From contig OZ038469.1 in assembly GCA_964036295.1 (NCBI GenBank), forward strand, positions 15,185,591 through 15,249,590: a stretch of DNA of 64,000 nucleotides. The letters run 5' to 3'. The DNA comes from Plumapathes pennacea (Eukaryota > Cnidaria > Anthozoa > Antipatharia > Myriopathidae). The notes under the pieces were generated by a model. The model had not been told where the DNA came from and ran no database searches. It saw only the letters and a list, made by a program, of their open reading frames with translations. Both the position numbers and the translations under genes were made by a program. This document shows positions 1-11,200 of the stretch, one piece after another (position 1 is the first letter of the stretch; every line of letters starts with the position of its first letter).

Positions 1-2450
1 TGATTCTTTGGTCAGACTTCCCGTGAAACTAAAATAAAGCTGTGGCCTACGACGCCATGTAGATTCAAACATGACATGCATGGCTGTTATCTGCATTTAT
101 ACTGATCATGTTTCCTCTCTGAATTTTACAAGGAGTTTATATTTAAAGAATGCTTTTCACGCTGGCTCGCAAACTGTCCACACAAATGTGAGACACCTGA
201 TTTATTCTACCTATTTTCCCCTCCTTCCAATGTTTTAACTTGAATAACAATAAATTGCAAGCTGTTTGAAAACAGAAATGTAGCACATCCTCCAATGTTT
301 CACATTGCACATGGCTTCCATGTGCCATCCTATTCTATAATGTGGCCAGAGATTAAATGCTTTGCACATAAAAAAGTGGAAACTATTGACAGATATACAG
401 TTTACCCATTTGTCAGCTGCTGCTTCAAGAAACTAAATTTCCTGTTTACAAAAACCTGTTAGAAGACAATTAACTTCATTATGATTTATAGGTCTAAAGT
501 GTGCTTCTAAACTATTTATCTCAGCCAACGGTATTTTGAGGATAAATTGATGTGCACAAAGTCATTCCATTTTAACTACTACCTGAAATCTGCACTGAAA
601 TCTGCACTCTGAGATTTTAACTGTTGGCTAAAACATCAGTATTTTAACTTTAAGTTTTTTAATATCACCTGCACCATAATTAATACTATATTAACTAAGA
701 TATAATTTTTTTAGTATGTACAATTTATTAGTATAGCACTTCACCTGCACTTCAATCTTTTAGTATTAGTGTATTCACTAGTTGGAAGTATATGTACATT
801 CTAAGCTTAAGTTCAAAGTGTACACAGTTGTTGATATACAGAGCTATATCAATTTTTGACTGGAATATATGACAAGAAATACACTAAAATGTGGGTTGTG
901 ATTGTCCGAGTGACAATTTTCCTGAAGAGTACTCTTACCCAGACAACCACAATCTACATGCTGTTCAAACTCTGGTTCAAACCATGCAAATACACTCAAT
1001 CTTCTGATTTGTGATATATGCCTCATTCTAAAAATATTCCCATCGAGACAGCTTTATATGTGTTCTTTTAGAGCCCTTTTCACACAAAATACAAAGAGGA
1101 ACGAGTTTTCTATTTTTTTAATGAACCAGCCATTTTCATATTTCATGTGCTTTACAAAACTATACATCTGAGAAATCAAAGCTATAATGGTTCCCCGCGA
1201 AATATGCCGGCGAGAGCATTTTCGGCGTATAAATACCGTATTAGAAAGTTACTGTTATCGTTCGAGACTCTCCGAATCACAAAACAGGAATACGAAATTC
1301 ATTTACTTGCTTATTTTGTAGCCAAGTGACCAAAGTTGTGCTCCAAAGGGGCCTTCCGAACCTTGATAAATCCTCTTCAGCTGCACCGTACACGACGCTG
1401 GCCGCTATCTCAACATCGAGCACATCTGGAGATTTGAATGTCGTTTTCCCGCACCTAAATTTTACCGAATGTGCAAGTTTTATATACCAAAATGCAGGGA
1501 ATTTAACCGTCTTTCGCAATCCGTTGGTACATCTGAGATACACGCTTGCGCAGAAGAACTAGAACCCAATGTTTGCGGCCAGTCGTCTCAAAACGCCAAA
1601 ATGCCTTGTTAATTTCGTCCAACTGATCGAAAACAACCTAAAAATCCCGCAGCTAAAATGTTGTTATAAGGGCCAAAAAATATATACTTGGAAAGCATGA
1701 AGATTACATTTTTCAAATCCGGAGGTGCATCGATGGATTTTTAAACGAGAAACGAGCGCGAGAAGAAAAAGTGCGAAAAACGCGATGATCCTGAGTGAGC
1801 CATTGTTATGGGCGTGGCAGTAGATACGTCATAAGACCTTTTGTTAAGAGTGAGTTTCATATGCGTACACACGCACGGGGTAGTGACTACTCAGTCTCCG
1901 TTTGATAGCCAATAAGAATCCTTCTAGTAGGTTCCGTTTTGCAAAATCCCTAAGATGTTCTAGAGAATAAACAGTTTGAAATAATCAAGCCGGATACTAT
2001 CTGCTTACATTGCAATCGAGGATGATCGCTCCGTTTCAAATATCAATGGGATACAGAAGGCCTAACCCGGCTTTCATAACTTTGGCAACCATCTGACGTT
2101 TATAGTTCGTCCCCCGAAAGAACAAAGTCCACTCGGATGAAGTAGACCGTGTCTGCACAAATTACCTCGGACTCATTCCAAGCAATCCGTCCAAAATAGG
2201 GTTTGACGGTTATACAGAGGTTCAGATAGGGATGTCATGCCTTAATTACTTGCACGATGTTTTTTCGTCACTGACAATTTTTCGCGCCAAAGTGAAAAAC
2301 CACGTGTTCAAGAATGAGAGTATAAGCAAGCCGGAAAGGCTACTTTTTCAGTTAATTATCAGACTGTCTTATTGGGGCTGCTGAGTAGGCTTAGCAAACA
2401 AACAACATTAAATGACAATAGAATTTAGAATAGCGCTCTTTATATTTTAC
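1..2450. other. Intergenic DNA, no gene recognised
   Basis: The first 1.2 kb is AT-rich and has only short ORFs in all frames, like a 3' flank or UTR. From about 1277 to 1562 both strands carry overlapping ORFs (78 aa on +, 88 aa on -). The minus one, with residues such as GAAEEDLSRFGRPLW, looks more protein-like than random, and a GC-rich stretch with a CGCAAGCG-type motif lies beside it near 1550. It might be the first exon of a gene that runs leftward, but no partner exon was found. Nothing else is supported here. Confidence 0.4.
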
Positions 2451-2618
2451 GTCGGCACAAACTTATTCAGTACCGCGGCGTAACGCACACTTTTATGATA
2501 ACACTACACCCGTGGCGCCGACAATCTGCCGAGTCATCAGATCTCTGACAGAAACTATTACCATCAATCAGATAAACAAAACATGGTATCCTCTCTTGGT
2601 ATTAAACACAACTGACAG

Positions 2619-2881
2619 GATGGGTCAAACTGTGCACTATTGTATATTCGCACCACGAAGCACGGCAGAGTCATCACGTGTTGTTTCCTGTTTTTCCTGT
2701 TTGACTCTGTGTTATGGACATGCATCTGTGCATTCTGATTTTGAAAAATGGATGGGTCAAACTGTGCACTATTGTATATTCGCACCACGAAGCACGGCAG
2801 TCATCACGTGTTGTTTCCTGTTTTTCCTGTTTGACTCTGTGTTATGGACATGCATCTGTGCATTCTGATTTTGAAAAATGG
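2619..2881. repeat. Tandem duplication, 132-bp unit, two copies
   Basis: Two nearly identical head-to-tail copies lie at about 2619-2750 and 2751-2881. The second lacks two bases (GGCAGAGTCATC becomes GGCAGTCATC). Each begins with GATGGGTCAAACTGTGCAC and ends with TTTTGAAAAATG. A diverged third relative lies at about 4462-4590, so the unit belongs to a dispersed repeat. The small ORFs that cross it are by-products of the duplication. Confidence 0.85.
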
Positions 2882-2954
2882 TCAAATGAATCAGTGGCGC
2901 GCCGTGCTGACTTTGGACACAAGTGGCAAAAAACCAACGAGACACGGCACATAT

Positions 2955-3300
2955 CTTCATTTATGACCCATCAAATATTTCCTCCCGCGCGTGATTGGTA
3001 GAATCGTGACACGTGACCGAATAACCCCGCCTGGCGAACTAACGCTGTTTATTGACAATATCCGAACACAGTTCTATTTATTTAGTCACAAAAATCATTA
3101 CAAGATGACTACTGAGGAGGACATCAATTTATTGGTCGAAAAAGCAGTTCCAGAAAGCACTAAAAAGCTTCACAGTTTTTGCGCCGTTATTTGCGCTGCG
3201 AGAAGAAATATTTGAAGGATAATAAAGACAATAAACTACTGTTGGCTTCGGAAATATGCACGGATAATCCAAAGCCCAAAGTAGTTTATTGTTTATAACG
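2955..3300 (+). mobile_element. Dispersed repeat with a short captured coding exon
   Basis: This segment has a relative inside presenilin intron 5 (about 41190-41345). Both share a TATGACnCATnAAATATTT stretch, ACGTGACnGATAACCCC, and GGATAATAAAGACAATAAAC followed by a GGAAATATGCA block. This copy also holds an ATG-started 36-codon ORF at 3105-3215 beginning MTTEEDINLLVEKAVPES. That resembles the N-terminal exon of Crypton-derived (DUF3504/tyrosine recombinase-like) proteins, which often open with an acidic stretch and a PxSTKK motif. The assignment is from memory of the family and is tentative. The ORF reaches a stop with no recombinase domain, so this is a fragment. The 3219-3298 part is also partly self-complementary (AATAAACTACT / AGTAGTTTATT). 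Confidence 0.5.
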
Positions 3301-3944
3301 TGCAATGACACTGCGTCCAGCGGCCTCATTCCTTTGATTGAGCGGTTCAGTTCTAATGTAAGAATGACATCACCCATGAAACATTACTGACAATTTACAT
3401 TGAATGTGGCACTTCGGATCCACTAGAACGAATGATTAAATTATTGACAAAACAGACTGATGAATTTTTTAGTAGTATACGCTTGTTCAGTCCAGAGTCT
3501 TGAGATTTTGATCATTGCCGCCGCCGGTCCAACACTGTTTCTGAAACGAATCGAAACACTTGCTTTAATTTATTGATGTTTTTATTTATTTTTTAATGAG
3601 AACTACCCGTGGTTTAAGGAGTCTATATTAATCGCCTGACACCAGTGAGTAGCAAAGGGGCGGTGTCGGAATACTCACACCTCAACCACTCGTATTACTA
3701 CTAATACTAGACCGGGTATTATGAACTTTTACCAGTTTTGCATCCGAAAAAATGTTGACAACGGTGTTGCCGATTTAACGATCAGATATAGATATGAACA
3801 CCTAAAGAATACAATTTTAATAATAAACTTGAGAATTAGAATATGATTTAAACGACACAAAGCGTTGTGAATTAAAAGAATTAGAATAGCATAGTCAAAG
3901 CATGAGCACTGAAACAAGTGCATCGTAAACACCTTGGGTTTAAT

Positions 3945-4150
3945 TTCTTTCGTCGTGTTCCACTGGTTGATTTTCTAAGGTTTGCCTTCCATCTTCATCC
4001 CTCCCGAATAAACGGCGGTACACACCAATAGACAGGCCAAGGAAAATGATGAAGGTAATTTCATCAGGAGTGGATAGAGTGCCCACTATTTCACGGAATG
4101 CAAAGCCAGTCTTCGCCCAAGATTAAAAATTGTGTGGCATATTTGGCATC
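3945..4150 (-). pseudogene. Decayed copy of the 6.8-7.1 kb ORF
   Basis: Read on the minus strand, this encodes a stretch such as STPDEITFIIFLGLSIGV ending in QPVEHDERN and a stop. It matches the intact ORF at 6805-7080. Upstream the frame is broken by a stop just after MPHNF and by a deletion of about 12 bp relative to the other copy. DNA similarity extends beyond the coding part on both sides, which indicates a segmental or transposon-mediated duplication rather than a retrocopy. No known function is recognised. Confidence 0.5.
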
Positions 4151-4859
4151 GGTATATCTCGTGACCAAGCGTGATTATAAGTAGAGGTCTGAAAGTACGT
4201 TTCTACGATCACTCGCGTACGCATAGAAGTGCCGTAAAAGTGCCGTAAAAGTGCGTCTGTGTGATCCTTGTTTACAGCCTGGTCAGTTGCGAACCAATAA
4301 CCGTTGACCACCAATAGCCCCGAAGAAACATGATCAGAACAAAAGAGCAGTCGACTGGAACTCGTTTCCATCGTTACTTGTGCGTGAAATTCGTAAACCC
4401 TTGAGTCGTCTAGGAACCTATTAGCATCCTTCAGATAAACTAAATAACTACTATACTGACAGCAGGGGTCAAAGTGTGCACATATTCGCATCACGAAGCA
4501 CGGCAGAGTCAGCACGTGTTTGAGACAGTCAGTTTCCCGTTTGACTCCGTCGTATAGACATGCATGTCAGTGCATTCTGATTAAAAATCTCTTCATAAGT
4601 ACAAACGAATCACTCTGCATCCGGCCGACTCATTCCATTGATTGAGCGGCTCAGTTCGTGGCACCTAACTTGATCTAGAACGAATAAATTACTGACAACA
4701 TTAACCGCGGTAGTATACGTTTGAGTTCAGAGTCTTAAGATTTCGATCATTGCCGCCGTCCAACATGCACTGTTCCTGGAACGAATCAAAATGAGAACTA
4801 CTTATTTGGTTAAAGACGCTACAGCAGTCACGTGACACCAGTCAGTAGTGAAGGTGCAT

Positions 4860-5210
4860 AAATTATGCTCGTAAATTGGCAAATTATGCTTGTCGACAGT
4901 GGTCGTAAAAATCGTGAATTATGCTCAAAATTATGCTCGGAACGAGCCTCGCCCCAGTCCTTGCCGCGCATGGTTTTGCCCCCAGCCCTACGAGGCTTCG
5001 TATCCCGAACTTTCGAAAGTGAGGTTTAGACCTCAGAGCGTGTGATGCGGACGCGTTTTAGCGAATGTTGGGCGAATCACAAGATATTTGTCGATTTATT
5101 TTGAATTTGTTGTATTAATTTTCTTTCAACTGTAATGCATGTATTTGTCTCACTGATTTTTTCATTACGCTTAAATTATGCTCGAAATTATGCCGGCAGA
5201 ATTTATCCAA
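4860..5210. repeat. Repeat containing several AAATTATGCTC units
   Basis: The motif AAATTATGC(TC/TT) or a close variant recurs about six times between 4858 and 5200, in clusters at both ends around a GC-richer core. This suggests a small element with terminal repeats or a decayed minisatellite. No coding potential was seen. Confidence 0.45.
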
Positions 5211-5425
5211 GCCTAGCCCAAGCTATTAGAGCGTGTCATGTGATTAGTGTGCCCGCTGCGTTGCACAATTTCAAGACGGTTGGATTTCATAAGGATTTGT
5301 ATGGGAGATTTTGTCGTTCGCGAACTCGGGTTTTACGGCAATAATAAAGCTGAAACTTACGTATCTTGTTCCTGTGTGTATTCTTTTGCCACTGTAGCGA
5401 TTTCAGCTCCCTCTCATGTTCTTTG

Positions 5426-5441
5426 GGGGGGGGGGGGGGGG
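5426..5441. repeat. Homopolymer G tract
   Basis: About 16 consecutive G. Similar long G or C tracts recur across the window (near 9048, 13450, 37977, 41730, 43300 and 51611) and are characteristic of this genome. Exact lengths may suffer from sequencing error. Confidence 0.8.
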
Positions 5442-5769
5442 ATTTAGCAAAGCAAAATTGAACGGATCGCGCGGATCGCTCCAATAGCTTTGGGCTACCT
5501 GTGATTGCACTGGTAGGTGTGAAACGAGAAGTGTGAAATACTACGGTTTTCTTTTCTTCCATGGCCTATTCTTCAATTTTGGTCCGAACAGGGTGAACTA
5601 ACCACCCGCTTCAGAATAAAACTTAACTGCTAAGCGCACAATTTTATTTATTTATATCGCTACTATTATTTCTTAGATCTTTAGATTCTTGACATAAATA
5701 TTAAATCGCGATGAGTTGCCCTATCACCGAAGATGATATATATATATTTATAAAATAACTATGATACTA

Positions 5770-6310
5770 CGCGCGCCCTGATTGGCTAAATTAGATGAGA
5801 GTATATTTAACAAATTGACGTCAGTTTTTTATGTGTCTGTCCTCTTATTGATCATGAAACGCGTCATAACATTGTCAAAAACACGCAAGAAAACTGGATT
5901 TTGTTCGATTTGACCGAAATTGTTGTCAACAACTTTTTCCGCTTTCTAATTGGTCGAGGTTGAAATTCAAGACATTTCATTGGCCAAAAAGTGACAGTTT
6001 GACGTGAGCATTTTGCGCGTGCAAAATAAAATTTTGTCAAAGAAGTTGGAAGGAAATGAAACTAGACGCTTTTCTGCTGCGGTTTTCTCGACAATTTCAA
6101 GACAAAGCTCAAGGAATTGGCCTCTGAACACTTCTGGTTCTCTACTTCAAATGCCGAATGTCGCTTTTGCAAGAACTGAGGTAAAATTGAAGCTGAATTC
6201 ACCTTCTTCGTCCAAATCACTGTCGTCAGCACTCGATTTTATGTGTCTGTCCTCTTATTGATAATGAAAATTAGCCAATCACAAAGCGAGAAACTGACGT
6301 GTTATTGTAA
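5770..6310. mobile_element. Probable non-autonomous element with repeated ends
   Basis: A 22-bp sequence, ATGTGTCTGTCCTCTTATTG followed by AT, occurs at 5831 and again at 6241 in the same orientation. The outer flanks are inverted: GATTGGCTAAATT near 5779 and AATTAGCCAATC near 6269. The arrangement resembles the other MITEs here that carry TCTGTCCTCTTATTGAT-type arms. No transposase is present. Confidence 0.5.
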
Positions 6311-6490
6311 AATAAACGCTGACGCGATATGTTTATACTCGATGTTTTTTACTTAACTAATTATTTCATAAAAGAAATATATAACGTGTTCTCGGCGGCC
6401 TCGTGGTTTCCTTACGCTACTCTCGTGTTCTCCCAACTTCCCGCGTGTTTAGATGAGGCTATATTACACGGTGACGAGTTATATATTTCT

Positions 6491-6492
<2 letters not shown>

Positions 6493-6569
<77 letters not shown>
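6493..6569. repeat. (AT)n microsatellite
   Basis: An uninterrupted run of about 38 TA dinucleotides. The length is probably polymorphic and the site can form a cruciform. Confidence 0.95.
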
Positions 6570-6571
<2 letters not shown>

Positions 6572-6804
6572 TCGTTTCAAAAAAGGTTGACCCTCAAAAA
6601 ATAGCAAATTTGGCAAATACCACGACCGAAAAGGATGCTGGGTTGGCGATACGTGCAGATGCAAATTTTTTTTTTGCGTTTCCGTTTACGCTTATATTTG
6701 CGCTTGCTTTACTCGTGTGAACCAGCCTTAAAAGTTGCCTTAAAATGATTAGGATAGCATGCAAAGCATGAGCACAAAACAAGTACATGTAAATTACCTT
6801 GAGT

Positions 6805-7080
6805 TTAATTTCTTTCGTCGTGTTCCACTGGTTGATTTTTGGAAGTTTGCTTTTCTTCTTCATCCCTCCCGAATAAACGGCAACACACACCAATAGACAG
6901 GCCAAGGAAAATGATGAAGGTAATTTCATCAGGAGGGGATAGAGTGCCCACTATGTATCCCGCGGAATACAACATCTGCAAAGCCAGTCTTCGGCCGAGA
7001 TCAAAAACATGTGGCATGTTTGGCATTGGTATATCTCTTGACCAAGCGTGATTACAAATCGAGGTTACTCGTGTACGCAT
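6805..7080 (-). CDS. Hypothetical ORF, single predicted TM segment, duplicated
   Basis: A 91-codon ORF with a plausible internal start at the MPNMPHVF residues. It contains one hydrophobic segment (TFIIFLGLSIGVCC), preceded by SPPDE and followed by a charged tail ending EHDERN. A second, broken copy lies at 3945-4150, so this DNA has been duplicated. Because many differences between the copies fall in third positions or are conservative, the ORF may once have been under selection. No family is recognised and no splice partners were found. It could equally be an exon carried in a repeat. Confidence 0.3.
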   Translation of the reverse strand: MRTRVTSICNHAWSRDIPMPNMPHVFDLGRRLALQMLYSAGYIVGTLSPPDEITFIIFLGLSIGVCCRLFGRDEEEKQTSKNQPVEHDERN

Positions 7081-7184
7081 ATGATGAGTGCCCTAACTGT
7101 GTTCTGTGTTATTAGGAGAGCCGGGTCAGCTGTGAACCAATCAGCGTTGAACCGCCCATGGCGCCGAAAACAATGTTTATTAGC

Positions 7185-7455
7185 TAGAGCGGTTTTCGGA
7201 TGACTGTCGAAAGTAATATAGTGTGATTGCTTTGGTTTTGTGTTTGCTTCGCTTTGGGTTGGTCCACACGAAGTTTTTCAGCATACTCAGCCAATCAGGA
7301 ACAAAACCAAAACCAAAACCAAAACCAAATACTTCTCACGCAAGCGATGGCGTGTACTCGCACTGCTGATTTTAACTGTTTTCTCTCAGTCTCTGTGATT
7401 GGCCTGTGTGATTACTTTGGTTTTGGTTTTCGACAGTCATCCGAAAACGGCTCTA
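7185..7455. mobile_element. MITE family A, copy 1 (TA target site)
   Basis: A 271-bp element with near-perfect terminal inverted repeats. The left end is TAGAGCGGTTTTCGGATGAC and the right end its complement (GTCATCCGAAAACGGCTCTA), with TA at both ends as expected for a TA target duplication. Internally it contains CCAAAACCAAAACCAAAACC and GCAAGCGATGGCGTGTACTC blocks. Two relatives lie at 44675-44957 and 58045-58362. No transposase is present. The TA target suggests mobilisation by a Tc1/mariner, pogo or similar transposase (inference). Confidence 0.85.
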
Positions 7456-8292
7456 ACTTTTTATTAATTATTAATTTTATTAATTATTTTTTACAATTAT
7501 TTTTTTATATTTTACAAAAAAAGTTGAAAGTTTAAAAACTGAGTCTGAAACTCGTTGTCCTAGCGACAGTTACTTGTGCGTGAACTTCCGCCGGTCATCT
7601 GTGTTTAGACAGACGCGTTTCCAACATTTCGCAGTCATCAGACTTCAGGCCTGGAATCACAGACAGGCAATAAAAGTCATTAAAATACATGTACAATACC
7701 AGTTTATTTTTTTCCGTAAACAGCGCTGTTTTTCACAATGAAAACGAGTCAGTGAACTGACCCAACCTAAACTCGGCTTGACGCGAATTAAAAGAGTCGC
7801 CAAAGGGGAAGACAAATGTCAGCGTTGGCTTTTGAGCAAAGCCCTGTTTCCGTTGTACTACATTCAAACTCCAGGAATGTGAGCCACCCTCCGGTGCACA
7901 ACAAGGCTGTTCCACGGAACCATTCAAAAGCATCCGAACCTCGGAAAACCATCGCTTGCATTCGAATGGCTGATTCAACTGTCATCCTGCAAATTGGGAA
8001 AATCGGTGCATTCGCGGGAAATTCGTTGTACGGTTGTTTCTTGAAATCTTGAAAATGTCTTGCAAAATGAATAATCCATCTCGCGCTGCTGCTTCAAATA
8101 AATTCAGGTATTGGTGCGATTTCACAGCCTTCTTTCAGAGTGGTACGTACGTAGCCCAAATTAATATTTCGTGGCAGCGAGGTGCAGCATGAATAAACAA
8201 CAGGCGTTTCCAATGCGCATGTCCGTCCCCAGGCCATCCGCGGGAGCTGCCCAATCACCATAGCGACATATCCAAAGCAACTTCAAATCAAA
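7456..8292. other. AK7 upstream region
   Basis: No independent gene is supported. Short ORFs on both strands at 7733-8052 overlap each other and lack recognisable content. GC content rises toward 8160-8290. A GC-rich block, CCCCAGGCCATCCGCGGGAG (8228-8247), lies about 50 bp upstream of the AK7 start. Related motifs lie near the transporter start (about 34277) and at 48378-48404. Just before it is a GCGCATG site like an NRF1-type promoter element. This is the likely AK7 core promoter (inference). Confidence 0.5.
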
Positions 8293-11200
8293 ATGGCGGA
8301 AGCCCTCGGTCTGACAAGCTCCAAGAGAACAAGAGTTTTTGTGAATCATGTCGATGCTTACACCAGCAAGAATATCAGCAAGGTATTTGCTAAGTGTTAA
8401 ACTCTCCCGTTGAAGTAAAGAATTGTTTAGAGGCAGCTCGAGGAATTCATTGTCCGTGTTTTTCTTAAGGTGCTTGCTATGTCAGTGGTTGGAGCGACTG
8501 CTGAAGAAGAAGAACCCAACGACGACGAGTCACAAGCAAGTGGACTGCCTCAAGTTCAGAAGGAAAACTGTTATGAAATTGTTGGTACTTTGCAGGACCC
8601 AACCCAATCAAAACCCGAATGGGTCAAAGAAGTTTATCAGGTAGAACATAAAAGGCTGATGCATGATCATCTGGAAATAAATAATTAAGCCACCTCTAAA
8701 TGTACAGTGCTAACAATTTACTATCTTGAAGAGTAGGGATAGTGTAAAAGAACACCAATCAAGACAACGTACAAATAGCTATTGGATTTTTCACTTGATG
8801 GCTGACATAGTAAAATGTTCCTTTTTTTAATGTTGGCAGTATTCAAGCAAGGAAGAGTTATTACCATCTCTGTTAGAAAGCGACATCATTATATACGACA
8901 TCACTGGACACCCAGACCAAGTTGATGAAGCCACCTGGGCTGTGTCAGGTACAAATGTTTTGCATTAACTCTCTGCAGATGAAGTTATATGTTGTAAATC
9001 GTATGTATAGCTCTCTGTTTGAGAAACAGTCATCTAATACTGAGTTGGGGGGGGGGGGGGGGGGGGTATCTGCTTTATTTGGGAAACAAGGTTCTGTGAC
9101 TACTGTGTATGGGTGGATAGGGATTCGTAATCTTGGTTCAGCCCCATGGGTACAATATTGATAGATAACTTGAGTATTTAAGTCAAATGCTCAGTGTTTG
9201 CAATATATTATTATGTTCCAGCTCTTCATGCAGAGTTGGAGAACTTTGAGAAGATCAAGATCTTCATCTGTCTTTCCACATGCATGACCTGGGCCAAAAG
9301 CAAGCCACTAGATCCTGTGAGTAATGATATGGCTTATGTGCTGTTAGAGTTAAGTATAGTTAGTTGATTATGGACAAACCTTTCAAATCGTAGAGGGGGT
9401 GAAGGAGGTATATTTTGTGAATTGTTGAAGTCTTTGAAAATGTCAGCAAAAATACTCTTTATAAACAGACGAAAGAGGGTATAGTACAGTGTATGTGAAA
9501 ACTCATAATTATCGGTACATCTAGCCAAAGCTTCATGCAAACAGGCTTATAGGACATGCAGAGGAAATATGGGAGGCATTTATAAAACAATGCATGCACT
9601 GGATGGATAAAAATAACACACAACATTGTTTTTGGCAGGATGATCCAGAGATTGGCTTCACTGAGGATGACTACCGTCGTCGACGTGCTCATCCAAATTT
9701 CAAGTCCCACATCAGTGCAGAGAAGCTGGTGGTGAAATTTGGCAAAACAAACAAATCAAAATTCATCACTTATGTTGTTGCCTCAGGATTGACATATGGA
9801 GAAGGGGAAGAAATCTTCCATTTTCTGTTTAAGACTGCATGGCACGGACAGGCGCCCGCTTTACAGTGCTTTGGAAATGGGCAGAATATTGTACCAACTA
9901 TTCACATCAAGGACTTAGCGAGTGTGATTGTCAACATCTGCGATCAACATCCAAAAGTGCGCTACTTGGTGGCTGTTGATGAATCCAAGAACACTCTGGA
10001 AGAGATAGTGAAGGTAATGTAATAAAATATTGAATGTTTATTGACTGCTGCTGGTGACTAGTTTTTAGTCCTTTCAAAACTGTTAGAATTAAAATGTAAC
10101 TTCTGAATACATCTGTAAGCCCAAAAGGAACAAAGTGTGAGTCCATTCAAATGAAAACTGGGGTCACGCAATCAATAAATTTAATATGTAATCAACACTG
10201 TATCAGATTTGGTCAATTAACAGTGTAACTGTTTTCTATTTTCTTGCTTCATTTCTTGACATTTATGTCGATCAAAAAACTTAAAACTATAAATATGTAA
10301 ATATTGTGTGCTCTGTTCATAGGTTATCAGCCTTCATCTTGGTAATGGGAAGGTCAAGCACATTTCCAAAGAAGAGGCTCTCCTGATTAAAGAACTTGAG
10401 GTACAGTTATTTAATATGCCACTGCTAATGGCAGATCCAAGATTCTGCAAAAGAGGGTTAGAGTGGGGGTTCATAGCTTCCCCAAAAGGTACTTTATGAG
10501 TTGGCCAAAGAGTGTTTCAACACAACCCCACACCACAGCACTTGATGATGTTTGCAATGCCAGTCTGGCCAGAATGAATTTGTATGTTTATCTATAAGTC
10601 ATTGTACAGTACGAAAACAAAGTAACCATTTGATTGTGAATTTCAGCAAGCTGACTTTGACATGCTACTGGTGAATTTACGAATGGATGCCACATATGTC
10701 AAAGAGGGAATGAACATCAACTGGGTGGCTGAGGTAAGTTCCTGAGCTCATAAGACAAATTCTCCCAACAAGGCAAGAAGTAATGTATGAGTGATGTGAT
10801 GAGAACTGATAGCTTAGTCAGCTATCATCTGAATGATGCCCGCTTCTTCAAAAGCACAAGTCTTAGAGTGCATGCTCACATTTGATACCTACTACCCATT
10901 GTTTTTCTTAGGCTGGCATTACAGAAAATATTGACAAGGTGATCAAAGAATACAAAGAGACAAGAGGACTCATGGTAAGGCGACCCACCGAGATAAACCT
11001 GTGACCCAACCTCACAATTCCTTTTCACTGTCTCCCTTCCAAGTGACGTGGGTAGATGTGGCTGCAACCCAACAGTTACAGTGCTTTTAAATTCCATTTA
11101 CATGTGCTAAACAAATGGCACGGTAACTTGTTTACCTGTGCTGGGACTATCTCTCATAGATACTCTTGGCACACATATAGTTTCAGGCACCAATACGTCA

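Noticed and set aside
1277-1562. Overlapping ORFs of 88 aa (-) and 78 aa (+)
   Set aside because: Both strands are open over the same DNA and neither matches a known family. The minus one is noted in the interval entry but is not called as a gene.
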